A stretch of 64,000 nt of DNA. Origin: JAWRCU01 sp033542235. Lineage in GTDB: Bacteria; Pseudomonadota; Alphaproteobacteria; Rhizobiales; Rhizobiaceae. The position numbers were made by a program, and so were the translations under genes. The notes under the pieces were generated by a model that was not told the DNA's origin, searched no databases, and saw only the letters and a program-made list of their open reading frames with translations. Positions 33,557 to 43,176 of this stretch are shown one piece after another. Position 1 is the stretch's first letter; each line of letters begins with the position of its first letter. The DNA lies in assembly GCF_033542235.1 (NCBI RefSeq), contig NZ_JAWRCU010000008.1:222475-286474 (forward strand). Direction: 5' to 3'.

Positions 33557-34348
33557 ATGAAGATCGTCACCTGGAACATCAACGGCATCCGTGCCCGTCT
33601 CGGCAACTTCACCCACTGGCTGCGCGAAAGCTCGCCCGACATCGCCTGCCTGCAGGAGATCAAGTGCTCGGACGATCAGTTCCCGCGAGCCGAAGTCGAG
33701 GCGCTGGGCTACAATGTCGAGACGTTCGGCCAGAAAGGCTTCAACGGCGTCGCCATCCTCTCCAAGCTGCCGTTCGACGAAGTCAATCGCGGTCTGCCGG
33801 GCGATGATGGCGACGAGCAGGCGCGCTTCATTGAGGGCGTGTTCTCGACAAAATCCGGTGCATTGCGGGTGGCCTCCATTTACCTGCCCAACGGCAACCC
33901 GCTAGGCTCGGAGAAATTCCCGTACAAGCTGGCATGGATGTCGCGGCTCGAGTGCTGGGCGACTGAACGCCTCGGGCTCGAGGAGCCACTCGTCCTGGCC
34001 GGCGACTACAACGTCATTCCTGAGCCCATCGATGCGCGCTTCCCGGAAAACTGGGTGAACGACGCGCTTTTCCAGCCCGAGACGCGTCAGGCCTTCAGGC
34101 GACTGGAGAATCTCGGTTTCACGGAGGCGGTCCGTTCGCTCACCGACGCGCCGTTGATCTATACATTCTGGGATTACCAGGCCGGCGCGTGGCAGAAGAA
34201 CAACGGGATCCGCATCGACCATCTGATGCTGTCGCCTGAGGCCGCCAACCTTCTCGCTTCTGGTTCGATCGAAAAGCATGTCCGGGCCTGGGAGAAACCA
34301 TCGGACCATGTGCCCGTATCGGTCGAGCTTTCGCTCGATCCGGCGTGA
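33557..34348 (+). CDS. xthA: Exodeoxyribonuclease III
   Basis: The 263-residue enzyme removes nucleotides from 3' ends and cuts DNA at abasic sites. The family motifs are MKIVTWNINGIRAR at the start, LQEIKCSDDQFP near 31-42 with the metal-binding Glu, AGDYNVIPEPID near 150, and the C-terminal RIDHLMLSP and PSDHVPV with the catalytic Asp-His. The start is 40 bases after the terminator, with no clear ribosome-binding site. Length is normal. Confidence 0.96.
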   Translation: MKIVTWNINGIRARLGNFTHWLRESSPDIACLQEIKCSDDQFPRAEVEALGYNVETFGQKGFNGVAILSKLPFDEVNRGLPGDDGDEQARFIEGVFSTKSGALRVASIYLPNGNPLGSEKFPYKLAWMSRLECWATERLGLEEPLVLAGDYNVIPEPIDARFPENWVNDALFQPETRQAFRRLENLGFTEAVRSLTDAPLIYTFWDYQAGAWQKNNGIRIDHLMLSPEAANLLASGSIEKHVRAWEKPSDHVPVSVELSLDPA

Positions 34349-34369
34349 CACTGACTGACCGCACGTCGC

Positions 34370-35200
34370 TTACTGACCGGTACCGTCCTTGAGCATATCC
34401 TGCGCAAGCGCTATCGCCCCACGGCGGTCGGCTTCGTCGGCCAGCGAGAAGGCCTCTTCCTGCATGCCTCGGATCCAGGGCTGATCGCCCGGCGGAGCGT
34501 GCTCGAGCGCGGCTGTCATCATGGCGAGCCCGCGTACGACCTTGCCGCTCTGGAACAGCAGGTTGCCAAGCGTCGCCTGTGCGCCAGCATGGCCTTTCTC
34601 GGCAGCGAGTTGAAGCCAGCGGCCGGCCTGGCGGATGCTCGCCTTAACACCCCCCTCGCCCTTAAGGAACATCTTGCCGATTTCGAATTGAGCGTTCGGG
34701 TTGCGATAGTTGGCGGCGGCACGCATGTAATATTCCTGAGCGGCGATCGGATTGGCCTCGACCGGCGTGCCGGGAATACCCGCCTTGAGGTAGGCGCCGA
34801 GGGCAACGAGAGCATCGGAGATATAGCTCTCCTCCGGGCTGCCCGGCTCGACATCCTGCTGCACGATCTCATTGTAGAACTTGAACGCTTCGTAATCGTT
34901 GCGCTGGACGCCGTCGCCTTCGGCATACATGCGGGCAAGCTTCCAGGTAGCGCCGATCTGGCCGTTCTCGGCCGCATAGCGATAGGCCTCGACAGCCTGA
35001 TCCTTGTGGCCGTTCTTGTACGCGGAAAAACCGAAGCGGAATACCGCCCATGGATTGGAGCTCTTGTCGGGAGCCTTGTCCGGGCCTTTGTCGTCGAACA
35101 CCTTGTCATCGAACGCAAAGGCATCGTCCACAGCGGCCAGGCTGGACACCGTGACGATCGCAGAGACTGCGGCAAGCCTTACAAACTCAGATATCCGCAT
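34370..35200 (-). CDS. exoR: ExoR-like periplasmic Sel1-repeat regulator
   Basis: A 276-residue protein resembling Sinorhizobium ExoR throughout. A signal peptide ends AFA before FDD. The segment FRFGFSAYKNGHKDQAVEAYRYAAENG matches the ExoR core (residues about 52-78), several Sel1-type repeats follow (YAEGDGVQRNDYEAFKFY; FLKGEGG; NGHAG-like EKGHAG), and the C-terminal block PWIRGMQEEAFSLA matches too. ExoR binds the sensor ChvG/ExoS in the periplasm and represses acid-response, exopolysaccharide and motility switches. The start ATG 35200 (or GTG 35215) lies inside the 3' end of ilvD, so translation is likely coupled. Confidence 0.85.
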   Translation of the reverse strand: MRISEFVRLAAVSAIVTVSSLAAVDDAFAFDDKVFDDKGPDKAPDKSSNPWAVFRFGFSAYKNGHKDQAVEAYRYAAENGQIGATWKLARMYAEGDGVQRNDYEAFKFYNEIVQQDVEPGSPEESYISDALVALGAYLKAGIPGTPVEANPIAAQEYYMRAAANYRNPNAQFEIGKMFLKGEGGVKASIRQAGRWLQLAAEKGHAGAQATLGNLLFQSGKVVRGLAMMTAALEHAPPGDQPWIRGMQEEAFSLADEADRRGAIALAQDMLKDGTGQ

Positions 35201-36911
35201 AGCAATGTGTTTCACTCGCCGCGCCCGGATGGGTTACTGCACCGTCGCGCGCAGGCCCGACCGTTTGCGCATATTTCCAGATTGCGCCGGACTGGTAGTC
35301 GGTCTTGCGCGGCTTCCAACTCTTGGCCCTCGCCGCCAGTTCCTTGTCGGTGAGCTCTACGCTCAGATGTCCGTCGACGGCATCGATCGAAATGAGATCG
35401 CCGTCGCGCAGCAATCCGATCGGACCGCCGACTGCAGCTTCGGGCCCGATATGGCCTATGCAGAAGCCCCTCGTTGCACCTGAGAAACGGCCGTCAGTGA
35501 TGAGGGCAACCTTGTTGCCCATTCCCTGGCCGTAGAGCGCCGCCGTCGTCGCCAGCATCTCGCGCATGCCAGGGCCGCCCTTCGGCCCCTCGTAGCGGAT
35601 GACGAGAACCTCGCCTTCCCTGTACGTCCGGTTGGTCACCGCTTCGAAGCATGCCTCTTCCGAGTCGAAGCAGCGCGCCGGGCCCTTGAACTTGAGCTCC
35701 GACATACCCGCAACTTTCACGATCGCGCCTTCCGGGGCGAGGTTCCCCTCCAGGCCGACGACACCACCCGTCCTGGTGATCGGCCTGTCTGCCGGGTGAA
35801 CCACGTCCTGCTGATCGTTCCAAGAAACGTGCTCCAGATTTTCGGCCAAAGTGCGGCCGGTCACTGTGAGGCAATCGCCGTGCAGATAACCGTGGTCGAG
35901 CAGCGTTTTCATCAGGAGCGGGATGCCGCCAGCCTCGAACATGTCCTTGGCGACATATTTGCCGCCCGGCTTGAGGTCGGCGATGTAAGGTGTGCGCTGG
36001 AAGATCTTGGCAACGTCGAACAGGTCGAACTTGATGCCGGCCTCGTGGGCTATTGCCGGAAGATGCAGCGCACCATTGGTTGATCCGCCGGTCGCCGAAA
36101 CCACGGCGGCCGCATTCTCCAGCGCTTTGCGGGTGACGATGTCGCGCGGCCGGATCTTTTTGGCGATCAGCTCCATCACCTTCTCGCCTGCGGCGTAGTT
36201 GAAGCGGTCGCGCATCTCGTAGGGCGCCGGCGCGCCGCAGGAGTAGGGCAGTGCGAGGCCGATCGCTTCGGCGACCGTGGCCATGGTGTTTGCCGTGAAC
36301 TGCGCGCCGCAAGATCCCGCCGACGGACACGCAGCCTGCTCGATTTCCGCCAGTTCCACGTCGCTCATATTGCCGACGGAGTGCTGACCGACAGCCTCGA
36401 ACACATCCTGCACTGTGATCTGCCGGCCGCGATAGCTGCCGGGCAGGATCGAGCCGCCATAAATGAAGATCGACGGCACGTTGAGCCGCACCATTGCCAT
36501 CATCATGCCGGGCAGCGACTTGTCGCAGCCGGCGAGCCCGACCAGCCCATCATAGCAATGGCCGCGCATGGTAAGCTCTACCGAGTCGGCGATCACTTCA
36601 CGGGATACCAGGGAGGCCTTCATGCCCTGATGGCCCATGGCGATGCCATCGGTCACCGTGATGGTGCAGAACTCGCGCGGGGTGCCGTTTGCCGCCGCCA
36701 CGCCCTTCTTCACCACCTGCGCCTGGCGCATCAGCGAGATGTTACAGGGTGCCGCCTCGTTCCAGCAGCTTGCGACGCCGACCAGCGGTTGGTTGATCTC
36801 CTTCGTCGAAAGGCCCATCGCGTAAAGGTATGAGCGATGCGGAGCACGGGCCGCACCAACGGTCACATGACGGCTCGGCAAATGGCCTTTCGAAATGACT
36901 TTGGCGTTCAT
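35187..36911 (-). CDS. ilvD: Dihydroxy-acid dehydratase
   Basis: A 574-residue Fe-S dehydratase making the 2-oxo acid precursors of valine, leucine and isoleucine. Cluster Cys residues are seen in LAGCDKSLPGM (near 129) and CPSAGSCGAQFTANTM (near 200). The substrate-binding segments GRFSGATRGFCIGH and PRKTDYQSGAIWKYA are near the C-terminus. Its last bases overlap the exoR start. Confidence 0.96.
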   Translation of the reverse strand: MNAKVISKGHLPSRHVTVGAARAPHRSYLYAMGLSTKEINQPLVGVASCWNEAAPCNISLMRQAQVVKKGVAAANGTPREFCTITVTDGIAMGHQGMKASLVSREVIADSVELTMRGHCYDGLVGLAGCDKSLPGMMMAMVRLNVPSIFIYGGSILPGSYRGRQITVQDVFEAVGQHSVGNMSDVELAEIEQAACPSAGSCGAQFTANTMATVAEAIGLALPYSCGAPAPYEMRDRFNYAAGEKVMELIAKKIRPRDIVTRKALENAAAVVSATGGSTNGALHLPAIAHEAGIKFDLFDVAKIFQRTPYIADLKPGGKYVAKDMFEAGGIPLLMKTLLDHGYLHGDCLTVTGRTLAENLEHVSWNDQQDVVHPADRPITRTGGVVGLEGNLAPEGAIVKVAGMSELKFKGPARCFDSEEACFEAVTNRTYREGEVLVIRYEGPKGGPGMREMLATTAALYGQGMGNKVALITDGRFSGATRGFCIGHIGPEAAVGGPIGLLRDGDLISIDAVDGHLSVELTDKELAARAKSWKPRKTDYQSGAIWKYAQTVGPARDGAVTHPGAASETHCYADI

Positions 36912-37191
36912 AATTGTCCCAGCCGCATCTCTGCGGCAATACTCACTCCGCGTCTAATACCCGCGCCGTCCAATACAGTATTTCGCGTGCGCCGGTTTTA
37001 TGGCGGGAAGTGGGCATTGTCCCCGTTGCGTCCTATAGCTCAACGGATGTTGAGAGAGTGTTGCTGAATCATCACAAGCAGGGCGTGTCGTATCTAAGCG
37101 GGCCAGTAGAGGCCCTTCCACCCCGCAGCGGCATCCGCCAATCGCAGGTGTTGGAGCCTGCAAATGCGCGGGAGTCCTTGAAGAGATCAGC
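36912..37191. other. Intergenic region between the FadL-like gene terminator and ilvD
   Basis: It must hold the ilvD promoter and leader. I see no leader peptide with a run of branched-chain codons and no supported gene. Confidence 0.4.
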
Positions 37192-37213
37192 AAAAACCCG
37201 GCCAAAGCCGGGT
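37192..37213 (-). terminator. Rho-independent terminator of the FadL-like gene
   Basis: Stem ACCCGGC (37196-37202) pairs with GCCGGGT (37207-37213), loop CAAA. The minus strand continues with a run of Ts. It lies 31 bases after the FadL-like stop codon. Confidence 0.8.
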
Positions 37214-37244
37214 CCTTGGAGATCGATCTTGGGCAGAATCCCGC

Positions 37245-38432
37245 TCACCACTGGACGATGTAGCCCACGTTCAGGCCAACGGCGTAGCCGGTGTCGGTCG
37301 CCTCGTTGAAGCCGCTATGCGGGTTTCCGGGAAGGAATGCGTCGGCATATTCGGTCGTCTCCTCCGAGGCGAGATAGGCGATACCGGCGCCGAAGCGGAA
37401 TTCGCCACCGACCGGCGCCCTGACCCGTCCGCCGAGGGCAAGCGTCCAGGTTTCACCCCGCAGGTCCCAACCGGTGGACACTCCTTCGTCCCAGGTAAGA
37501 CTTATCTGTCCTGCGAACGTATCGGTGAAAGCATGCACGACGCCGCCGGTCAGGGTCCAGCCGTCCCGCCAGTGGTACTGATCGACTGTGGTACTGAGAG
37601 CTGTGGTGACGGACAGGGTATCGAGCACACTCCAATCCGCCCATCTAACCGAACCGAACGCGAGCCAGCCCTCCGCGATACCGGACCGCACATTCAACTC
37701 GACGCTCTGCGGCAGGCTGCCCACCGCGGTTGCAGGTAGCGTGACCGAAGGCAGGGGCGCACCGACCAAAGCGCCCGGGACGACCAAGGTGCCGTCGGCG
37801 CCGTAGTTGGTGCCCGAACGATACAAGAGCTCGGCGCGCAGCTTGATGTCAGGGATTTCGTAGGCGAGGCCCGCTCGCCAGCCATATTCCTGGCCGTCAA
37901 GTTTGAGGGGCGACGAAAAGCCGACAAGGAACGGAATGCCTGTCGCTGTGCCGAGATCGGTCACCCGATTGTATGTTAGTTCTTCGACAAAGCCACCGCC
38001 TAATACAGAAAAAACGCCGGACCCAACTGCAAATCGGACGGCGCATGTAGCGCCGAATTCATCAGTATGGAAGTTCTCGCTGACTTTCCCGCTGACGATT
38101 TTTGGGGAGTCGTACTCTACGGAGGAGCCGTTGTTCTGCGTGTAGGTGCCGACGCACCGGAAATTATCCGAAATGTTGAATTTAAAACCTACCGAAGGAA
38201 CGATATATTTTTCATAATAGTTGCTACCGACCAACGCCGGGTTGGCATTCTTCGAATATTCTTGATGCGGGAGGACGACCCTGGCGTCGAACCGTATATT
38301 GAAATTGCCGTCTTCGTAGAGAAGATCGATCGGCGCGGTCCCCCGCGAAAAGCCGCCGGCATTTGCCGCGCCAGTCGCCACTATAGAAAGCAAGCCAGCG
38401 CAGGCGGCCGTTTTCAGCAGCGCCCCCTTCAT
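37245..38432 (-). CDS. FadL/OmpP1-family outer-membrane channel
   Basis: A 395-residue protein with a signal peptide cut after ANA (GAANAGGFSRG), then the FadL-like start GGFSRGTAPIDLLYEDGNFNIRFDA. Alternating strands run to a terminal aromatic residue (YIVQW), typical of outer-membrane barrels. FadL proteins carry hydrophobic compounds such as fatty acids or aromatics across the outer membrane. ATG 38432 is chosen because GGGGGAG stands about eight bases upstream. The gene is isolated and has its own terminator. Confidence 0.82.
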   Translation of the reverse strand: MKGALLKTAACAGLLSIVATGAANAGGFSRGTAPIDLLYEDGNFNIRFDARVVLPHQEYSKNANPALVGSNYYEKYIVPSVGFKFNISDNFRCVGTYTQNNGSSVEYDSPKIVSGKVSENFHTDEFGATCAVRFAVGSGVFSVLGGGFVEELTYNRVTDLGTATGIPFLVGFSSPLKLDGQEYGWRAGLAYEIPDIKLRAELLYRSGTNYGADGTLVVPGALVGAPLPSVTLPATAVGSLPQSVELNVRSGIAEGWLAFGSVRWADWSVLDTLSVTTALSTTVDQYHWRDGWTLTGGVVHAFTDTFAGQISLTWDEGVSTGWDLRGETWTLALGGRVRAPVGGEFRFGAGIAYLASEETTEYADAFLPGNPHSGFNEATDTGYAVGLNVGYIVQW

Positions 38433-38799
38433 TATTGAACTCCCCCTCGGTTCGCATCTGTCGCCAGCTAGAACGAAATCTCGGAGAGCGTGCAACAGCA
38501 AAGATTACGCAGAGTTCATCGGTTGAGATTGCTCCGCGCGTCGGCCCGGGCTCGACGGTCGCCACTTGATCGGGATCGGAGCAACAAAGGCTCCCGACCA
38601 GAGCTAACCCTTCTCTGAAATATCAAATAAAATAATAACTTAGCATATGACATGGAGCTAATGGAACAGCGACGGAAGGCCTGTTACAAAATGGCAACAA
38701 TGCGGCCGAAAATGGTGAACGCGCAGCCGCTCGCGCGGCAGCCCGCCTGATTTCTTCATCTTCAGGCACAGCTGCCAGCGCGGCAGGCTCGACACTGAT
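38433..38799. other. Intergenic region upstream of the FadL-like gene, AT-rich centre
   Basis: It holds the promoter region of the FadL-like gene and the end of the valS transcript. Bases 38617-38655 are strikingly AT-rich (AAATATCAAATAAAATAATA) for this genome and could bind a regulator or serve as an UP-like element. A hairpin-like pair CCTGA/TCAGG at 38748-38767 is weak. No gene is supported. Confidence 0.45.
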
Positions 38800-41580
38800 T
38801 CACGCCGTATCCCGAACCCTTGAAAGCGCGAGTTGCAGCTTTGCCTGCACCTCCTGGAATTCGGCGAGTTTCTCGCGCTCCGCGGCGACAATCTCCTCCG
38901 GCGCGTTGGCGACGAATTTCTCGTTGGAGAGCTTCTTGTGCAACCGTGCGATCTCTTCGGTCGTCTTCGCGACCTCCTTCTGCAGTCGGGCGGCTTCGGC
39001 CTGAAGGTCGATTAATTCGCCGAGCGGCAGGCTGAACGTCGCTTCGCCCACGACAATCTGCGCCGACGCTTTCGGAGCTGCGACGGTCTCCGACACCTCG
39101 CCGATCCGCGCAAGTCGCCTGATCGCTGCCTCATGCCTGGCAAGCCGAGCCCGCGTCACCGGTCCGGCGCCGACGACGGCGAGTGGCGCGATCGCGGCAA
39201 CCGGTACGCTCATCTCCGAGCGCACCGAGCGTATTCCCGAGACGAGGTCGATCAGCCAGTTGATTTCGGCGGCCGCTTCCGCATCCTCGAATTCGGGCGC
39301 GGGCCATGCCGCATGGCAAAGCAGGCTGGAGCGTTCCTCCTCGCCGGCGGTGTGCGCCCAAAGTTCCTCCGTCATGAATGGCATGAACGGGTGGAGGAGC
39401 TTGTAGAGCTCATCGAGCACGTAGGCCGCTACCGCCTGGCTTTCGGCTTTCTCGGCTTCATCCGAGCCGGCAAAGACCGGCTTCAGCAGCTCGAGATACC
39501 AGTCGCAGAACTGGTTCCAGACGAAGCGGTAGGCGGCGCCCGCCGCCTCGTTAAACCGGTAGGAGGTGATACCGTCGGTGATCTCCTTGGCCGCCCGCTT
39601 CAGCTCGGTGAGGATCCAGCGGTTGATCGTGAGCTGTGCGTCGCCGAGCCAGAACTCGTCATTGCGCTTGACACCGTTCATTTCGGCAAAACGGGTCGCG
39701 TTCCAGAGCTTGGTGCCGAAATTCCGGTAGCCGGCGATGCGGGCCGGGTCGAGCTTCACGTCCCTGCCCTGAGCGGCCATTATGGCCAGCGTGAATCGCA
39801 GCGCGTCGGCGCCGTATTCGTCGATCAGCTCGAGCGGGTCGATGACGTTGCCTTTCGACTTCGACATCTTGGCGCCGTTCTTGTCGCGTACCAGCGCGTG
39901 CATATAGACTGTGTGGAACGGCTCGGTCCCCATGAAATGGATGCCCATCATCATCATGCGGGCGACCCAGAAGAAGATGAGGTCGAAGCCGGTGACGAGC
40001 ACGTTGGTGGGGTAGTAGGTCTCGAGCTCAGGCGTCTCGTCCGGCCAGCCGAGCGTCGAGAACGGCCATAATGCCGACGAAAACCAGGTATCGAGCACGT
40101 CCTCGTCGCGGGTCAGGATCTCGCCCGGCTTGAAGTTTTCGAGCAGGTCCTCGACCAGCGCCTTCATCGGCCCTTCATGGGCGATATAGTGCTGGATCGC
40201 CGCGTGCAGCGCCTCCTCCTCAGTCCTCTCGACGAACACCTGGCCGTCGGGTCCGTACCAGGCAGGGATCTGGTGACCCCACCAGAGCTGGCGGGAGATG
40301 CACCATGGCTGGATGTTCTCCATCCAGTCGTAATAGGTCTTGTCCCAGTTCTTGGGCACGAACCTGGTTCGGCCCTCCCTGACCGATTCGATCGCGGGTT
40401 TGGCAAGCTCGGCCGCCTTGACGTACCACTGGTCGGTGAGGAACGGCTCGATCGGCACGCCGCCGCGGTCGCCATGCGGCACTGCGTGGCGGTGAGGTTC
40501 GATTTTGGCCAGGAAGCCGCCTGCCTCCATCATCTCGACGATCTTCCTGCGTGCCTCGAAGCGATCGAGGCCGTGCAAGGCATCGATCGTCGCCTCCAGC
40601 TGAGGCGTCGATTGAAGGCCTGCGAGGAAATCGTCGTTATCCCTGAGGTTTAGGGCTGCCTCGACCGTCATCACATTGATGGCAGGCAGCTTGTGGCGCT
40701 TGCCGACCTCGAAGTCGTTGAAGTCATGCGCGGGCGTGATCTTGACTGCGCCGGTTCCCTTCTCGGGATCCGAATATTCGTCGGGGACGACTGGGATCCT
40801 GCGCCCCACAAGCGGCAGAATCACCTTTTTGCCGATGAGGTGCAGGAAGCGATCATCCTTTGGGTGCACGGCGACGCCGGTATCACCGAGCATTGTCTCC
40901 GGACGCGTCGTGGCGACTGTGATGAATGTAGAAGGGTTCTCGGGATCGAAGCTCGCTCCCTCGATCGGATAACGCAGGTGCCAGAGATTGCCGTTCACCT
41001 CGACCTGCTCGACTTCGAGATCGGAGATCGCGGTGAGCAGCTTGGGGTCCCAGTTCACAAGGCGCTTGTCCTTGTAGATCAGGTCCTGCTTGTAAAGGGT
41101 GACGAACACCTCAATGACGGCTTTCGAAAGCCCCTCATCCATGGTGAAACGCTCGCGCGACCAATCACAGGACGCGCCGAGCCGCTTCAGCTGGTTGAGG
41201 ATCATGCCGCCCGACTCGGCCTTCCACTCCCAGACTCGGCGGATGAACTCCTCGCGCCCGATTTCACGACGGTGAATCTGCCGCTCCATTAGGCGCCGCT
41301 CGACGACCATCTGGGTGGCGATACCGGCATGGTCCATGCCTGGCTGCCAGAGCACGTTCCTGCCGCGCATGCGCTCGAAGCGCGCCAGTATGTCCTGCAG
41401 CGTATTGTTGAGCGCATGGCCCATATGCAGGGAGCCGGTGACATTCGGCGGCGGGATGACGATGGTGAAAGGCTCGGCGTCCTCGGCCGCGCCCGCGCCG
41501 GCGCGGAAGGCGTCAGCCTCCTCCCACGTCTTGGCAATCTTTGGCTCGACGGCTTTGGCGTCATAGGTCTTGTCAAGCAT
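38800..41580 (-). CDS. valS: Valyl-tRNA synthetase
   Basis: A 926-residue class I synthetase. The HIGH-type motif is in PPNVTGSLHMGHALN near residues 43-57, the editing domain covers about 190-340, KMSKS is in GAKMSKSKGNVIDP near 570, and the C-terminal tRNA-binding coiled coil begins near 855 (LQAEAARLQKEVAKTTEE). The length is normal. It is the first of the valS, PEBP-like, PopZ, TolC minus-strand genes when read against the map. Confidence 0.97.
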   Translation of the reverse strand: MLDKTYDAKAVEPKIAKTWEEADAFRAGAGAAEDAEPFTIVIPPPNVTGSLHMGHALNNTLQDILARFERMRGRNVLWQPGMDHAGIATQMVVERRLMERQIHRREIGREEFIRRVWEWKAESGGMILNQLKRLGASCDWSRERFTMDEGLSKAVIEVFVTLYKQDLIYKDKRLVNWDPKLLTAISDLEVEQVEVNGNLWHLRYPIEGASFDPENPSTFITVATTRPETMLGDTGVAVHPKDDRFLHLIGKKVILPLVGRRIPVVPDEYSDPEKGTGAVKITPAHDFNDFEVGKRHKLPAINVMTVEAALNLRDNDDFLAGLQSTPQLEATIDALHGLDRFEARRKIVEMMEAGGFLAKIEPHRHAVPHGDRGGVPIEPFLTDQWYVKAAELAKPAIESVREGRTRFVPKNWDKTYYDWMENIQPWCISRQLWWGHQIPAWYGPDGQVFVERTEEEALHAAIQHYIAHEGPMKALVEDLLENFKPGEILTRDEDVLDTWFSSALWPFSTLGWPDETPELETYYPTNVLVTGFDLIFFWVARMMMMGIHFMGTEPFHTVYMHALVRDKNGAKMSKSKGNVIDPLELIDEYGADALRFTLAIMAAQGRDVKLDPARIAGYRNFGTKLWNATRFAEMNGVKRNDEFWLGDAQLTINRWILTELKRAAKEITDGITSYRFNEAAGAAYRFVWNQFCDWYLELLKPVFAGSDEAEKAESQAVAAYVLDELYKLLHPFMPFMTEELWAHTAGEEERSSLLCHAAWPAPEFEDAEAAAEINWLIDLVSGIRSVRSEMSVPVAAIAPLAVVGAGPVTRARLARHEAAIRRLARIGEVSETVAAPKASAQIVVGEATFSLPLGELIDLQAEAARLQKEVAKTTEEIARLHKKLSNEKFVANAPEEIVAAEREKLAEFQEVQAKLQLALSRVRDTA

Positions 41581-41873
41581 TCGAAACGGTCCGTGATGTG
41601 CCGAGCAGGTCGGTCGTTGGCCTGGATCATAACCGGCCGGCCGGTAGATAGACTAAGAATTGAGCCGACAACGCGTCGCGAAGGCACGCTGTAAACCGGA
41701 AGGGTTAGATCAAGTCAACGGGATCGAGCAACCGCATTTGGTGATCCTGGGACACTTTGGCAACCAGCGTCGCGATTCTCGGAGTTCGCTGAGGGGCCCT
41801 GAATCAGTCCTGCCAGCGTTCGGAACCGCGATCCCGGGCGGCTCGTGCCAACCTTGGCCGCACATCATCACTC

Positions 41874-42275
41874 TTAGGGGAAGCGCTTCCTGGCGTCCGC
41901 TTTCGCGAGCGTCTTTCCGCCGGCGTCGAGCGCTTCGACTGAGAGCATGTAGGTGTGCGGGGACGGTGGGCATGGGCCGGTATAGTGGAAGGCGCCGTAC
42001 GGGAAACTGTTCTTCCCGGCATAGCTGATCGTATCGCCGCCATGCGGATAGCCGACGGCATCGAGGTCGGTGAGCTTGAAGCGCAGCTTCTTGGTGCCCT
42101 TGGGCACGTCGACGAGTTTCGCCGGGGGCGACTTAGGATCGAAGCATTTCTTGGTCGGCCCCCACTCGAAGGTCAGGCCGAACGCCGAAGCCGTCCCGGT
42201 CGAGCCGAACAGGGCAGCGCAAACAATAATCAGCGACTTCAGGGACTTCGACGACACGGCAACCTCCGTCATCAT
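41874..42275 (-). CDS. Short secreted PEBP-like protein
   Basis: A 133-residue protein with a signal peptide (LIIVCAALFGSTGTASA). The mature part has the phosphatidylethanolamine-binding-protein pattern: KLRFKLTDLDAVGYPHGG, then FHYTGPCPPSPHTYMLSVEALDA, the family GPCPP-H-Y block. It is shorter than usual YbhB/YbcL proteins (about 160-180), so the fold may be reduced. Function is unknown. It lies between PopZ and valS with a gap of about 290 bases to valS that holds no visible gene. Confidence 0.65.
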   Translation of the reverse strand: MMTEVAVSSKSLKSLIIVCAALFGSTGTASAFGLTFEWGPTKKCFDPKSPPAKLVDVPKGTKKLRFKLTDLDAVGYPHGGDTISYAGKNSFPYGAFHYTGPCPPSPHTYMLSVEALDAGGKTLAKADARKRFP

Positions 42276-42318
42276 CCTGCCGATGATGACGCCAGGGTCA
42301 GCCGATAGTCAATGTTGG

Positions 42319-43176
42319 TTAGATCCCGCGTGCAACGCGCTCGATCTCCTCGCGCACCAGCCGCTCCACAAGCACCGGCAGATTGTTGTCGAGCCATTCC
42401 TGAAGCATCGGTCTCAACATCTGCTCGGCCATTTCGTCGAAGGTCTTGTTGGCGCGCAGCGCGAAGGCTTCGGAGAGCTGCCCGAAAGCAGCGGCCACCT
42501 GACGGCTGGCAACCGGCGAGATGATAGGCTTCGCGATCGCCTCCAGGCTCGACGAGAGAGCATCGGTCCTCGGCTGAGGCTCTTCGCGCCTCCAGCCGAC
42601 TGCCATGGCGCCGGCAGGCTTCTCGGAATTCGACTCCGAGGCCAGGCCTTCGGTCTTCGCCTCGGCCACAGGCTCCTGCGGCAATGCCTTTGACTGCGCT
42701 TCCGCGGTCGTTTGCGTCGCAACGGTCGGGACCGGAGCAACTGCCTGCGGTCGCTGAGCTGCGCTTGCGTCCTTGGCAAGCTGCTGCTGCACGTCAGCCA
42801 GACTGATCGGCTTTCTGTCGGGCTCGGCAGCCTTCGGCTGCCCCGCCTCTTTTGCCATCTGTGCCTGCACCTCCGACAGCCGGAACGGCTTGGGTGCGAA
42901 TTCACTCACCGGCATCGGATTGCGCGTGGCGGAAACCGAAGGCGCAGCGGCTGCAGCGGCCGGACGCCTGTCGGCGCCAGCCTCGGCAACTCGCCCGAGC
43001 TCGGCTCGGAACGTCTCGATCTCGGTCTTGGCCGGCATCTCAGGTTCCACGACAGAGCGCGGCACCTGCTCCTCCGGTTGCTTGCGGGCATTGTCACTAT
43101 CTTCGATGATCCGGCGGATAGACGCCAGGATCTCTTCCATCGAAGGTTCGCGCTGAGCGCTGCTTGCTTGAGCCAT
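42319..43176 (-). CDS. popZ: PopZ-type polar organising protein (DUF2497)
   Basis: A 285-residue protein with the PopZ layout: an N-terminal helix EPSMEEILASIRRIIEDS (residues 10-27) that binds client proteins, a long Pro/Ala/Glu-rich disordered middle, and a C-terminal helical oligomerisation region (MLRPMLQEWLDNNLPVLVERL). In Caulobacter, PopZ forms the pole matrix that anchors ParB-parS; in Agrobacterium it marks the growth pole. ATG 43176 is chosen because the conserved MAQASSAQREPSMEE follows. Confidence 0.88.
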   Translation of the reverse strand: MAQASSAQREPSMEEILASIRRIIEDSDNARKQPEEQVPRSVVEPEMPAKTEIETFRAELGRVAEAGADRRPAAAAAAPSVSATRNPMPVSEFAPKPFRLSEVQAQMAKEAGQPKAAEPDRKPISLADVQQQLAKDASAAQRPQAVAPVPTVATQTTAEAQSKALPQEPVAEAKTEGLASESNSEKPAGAMAVGWRREEPQPRTDALSSSLEAIAKPIISPVASRQVAAAFGQLSEAFALRANKTFDEMAEQMLRPMLQEWLDNNLPVLVERLVREEIERVARGI

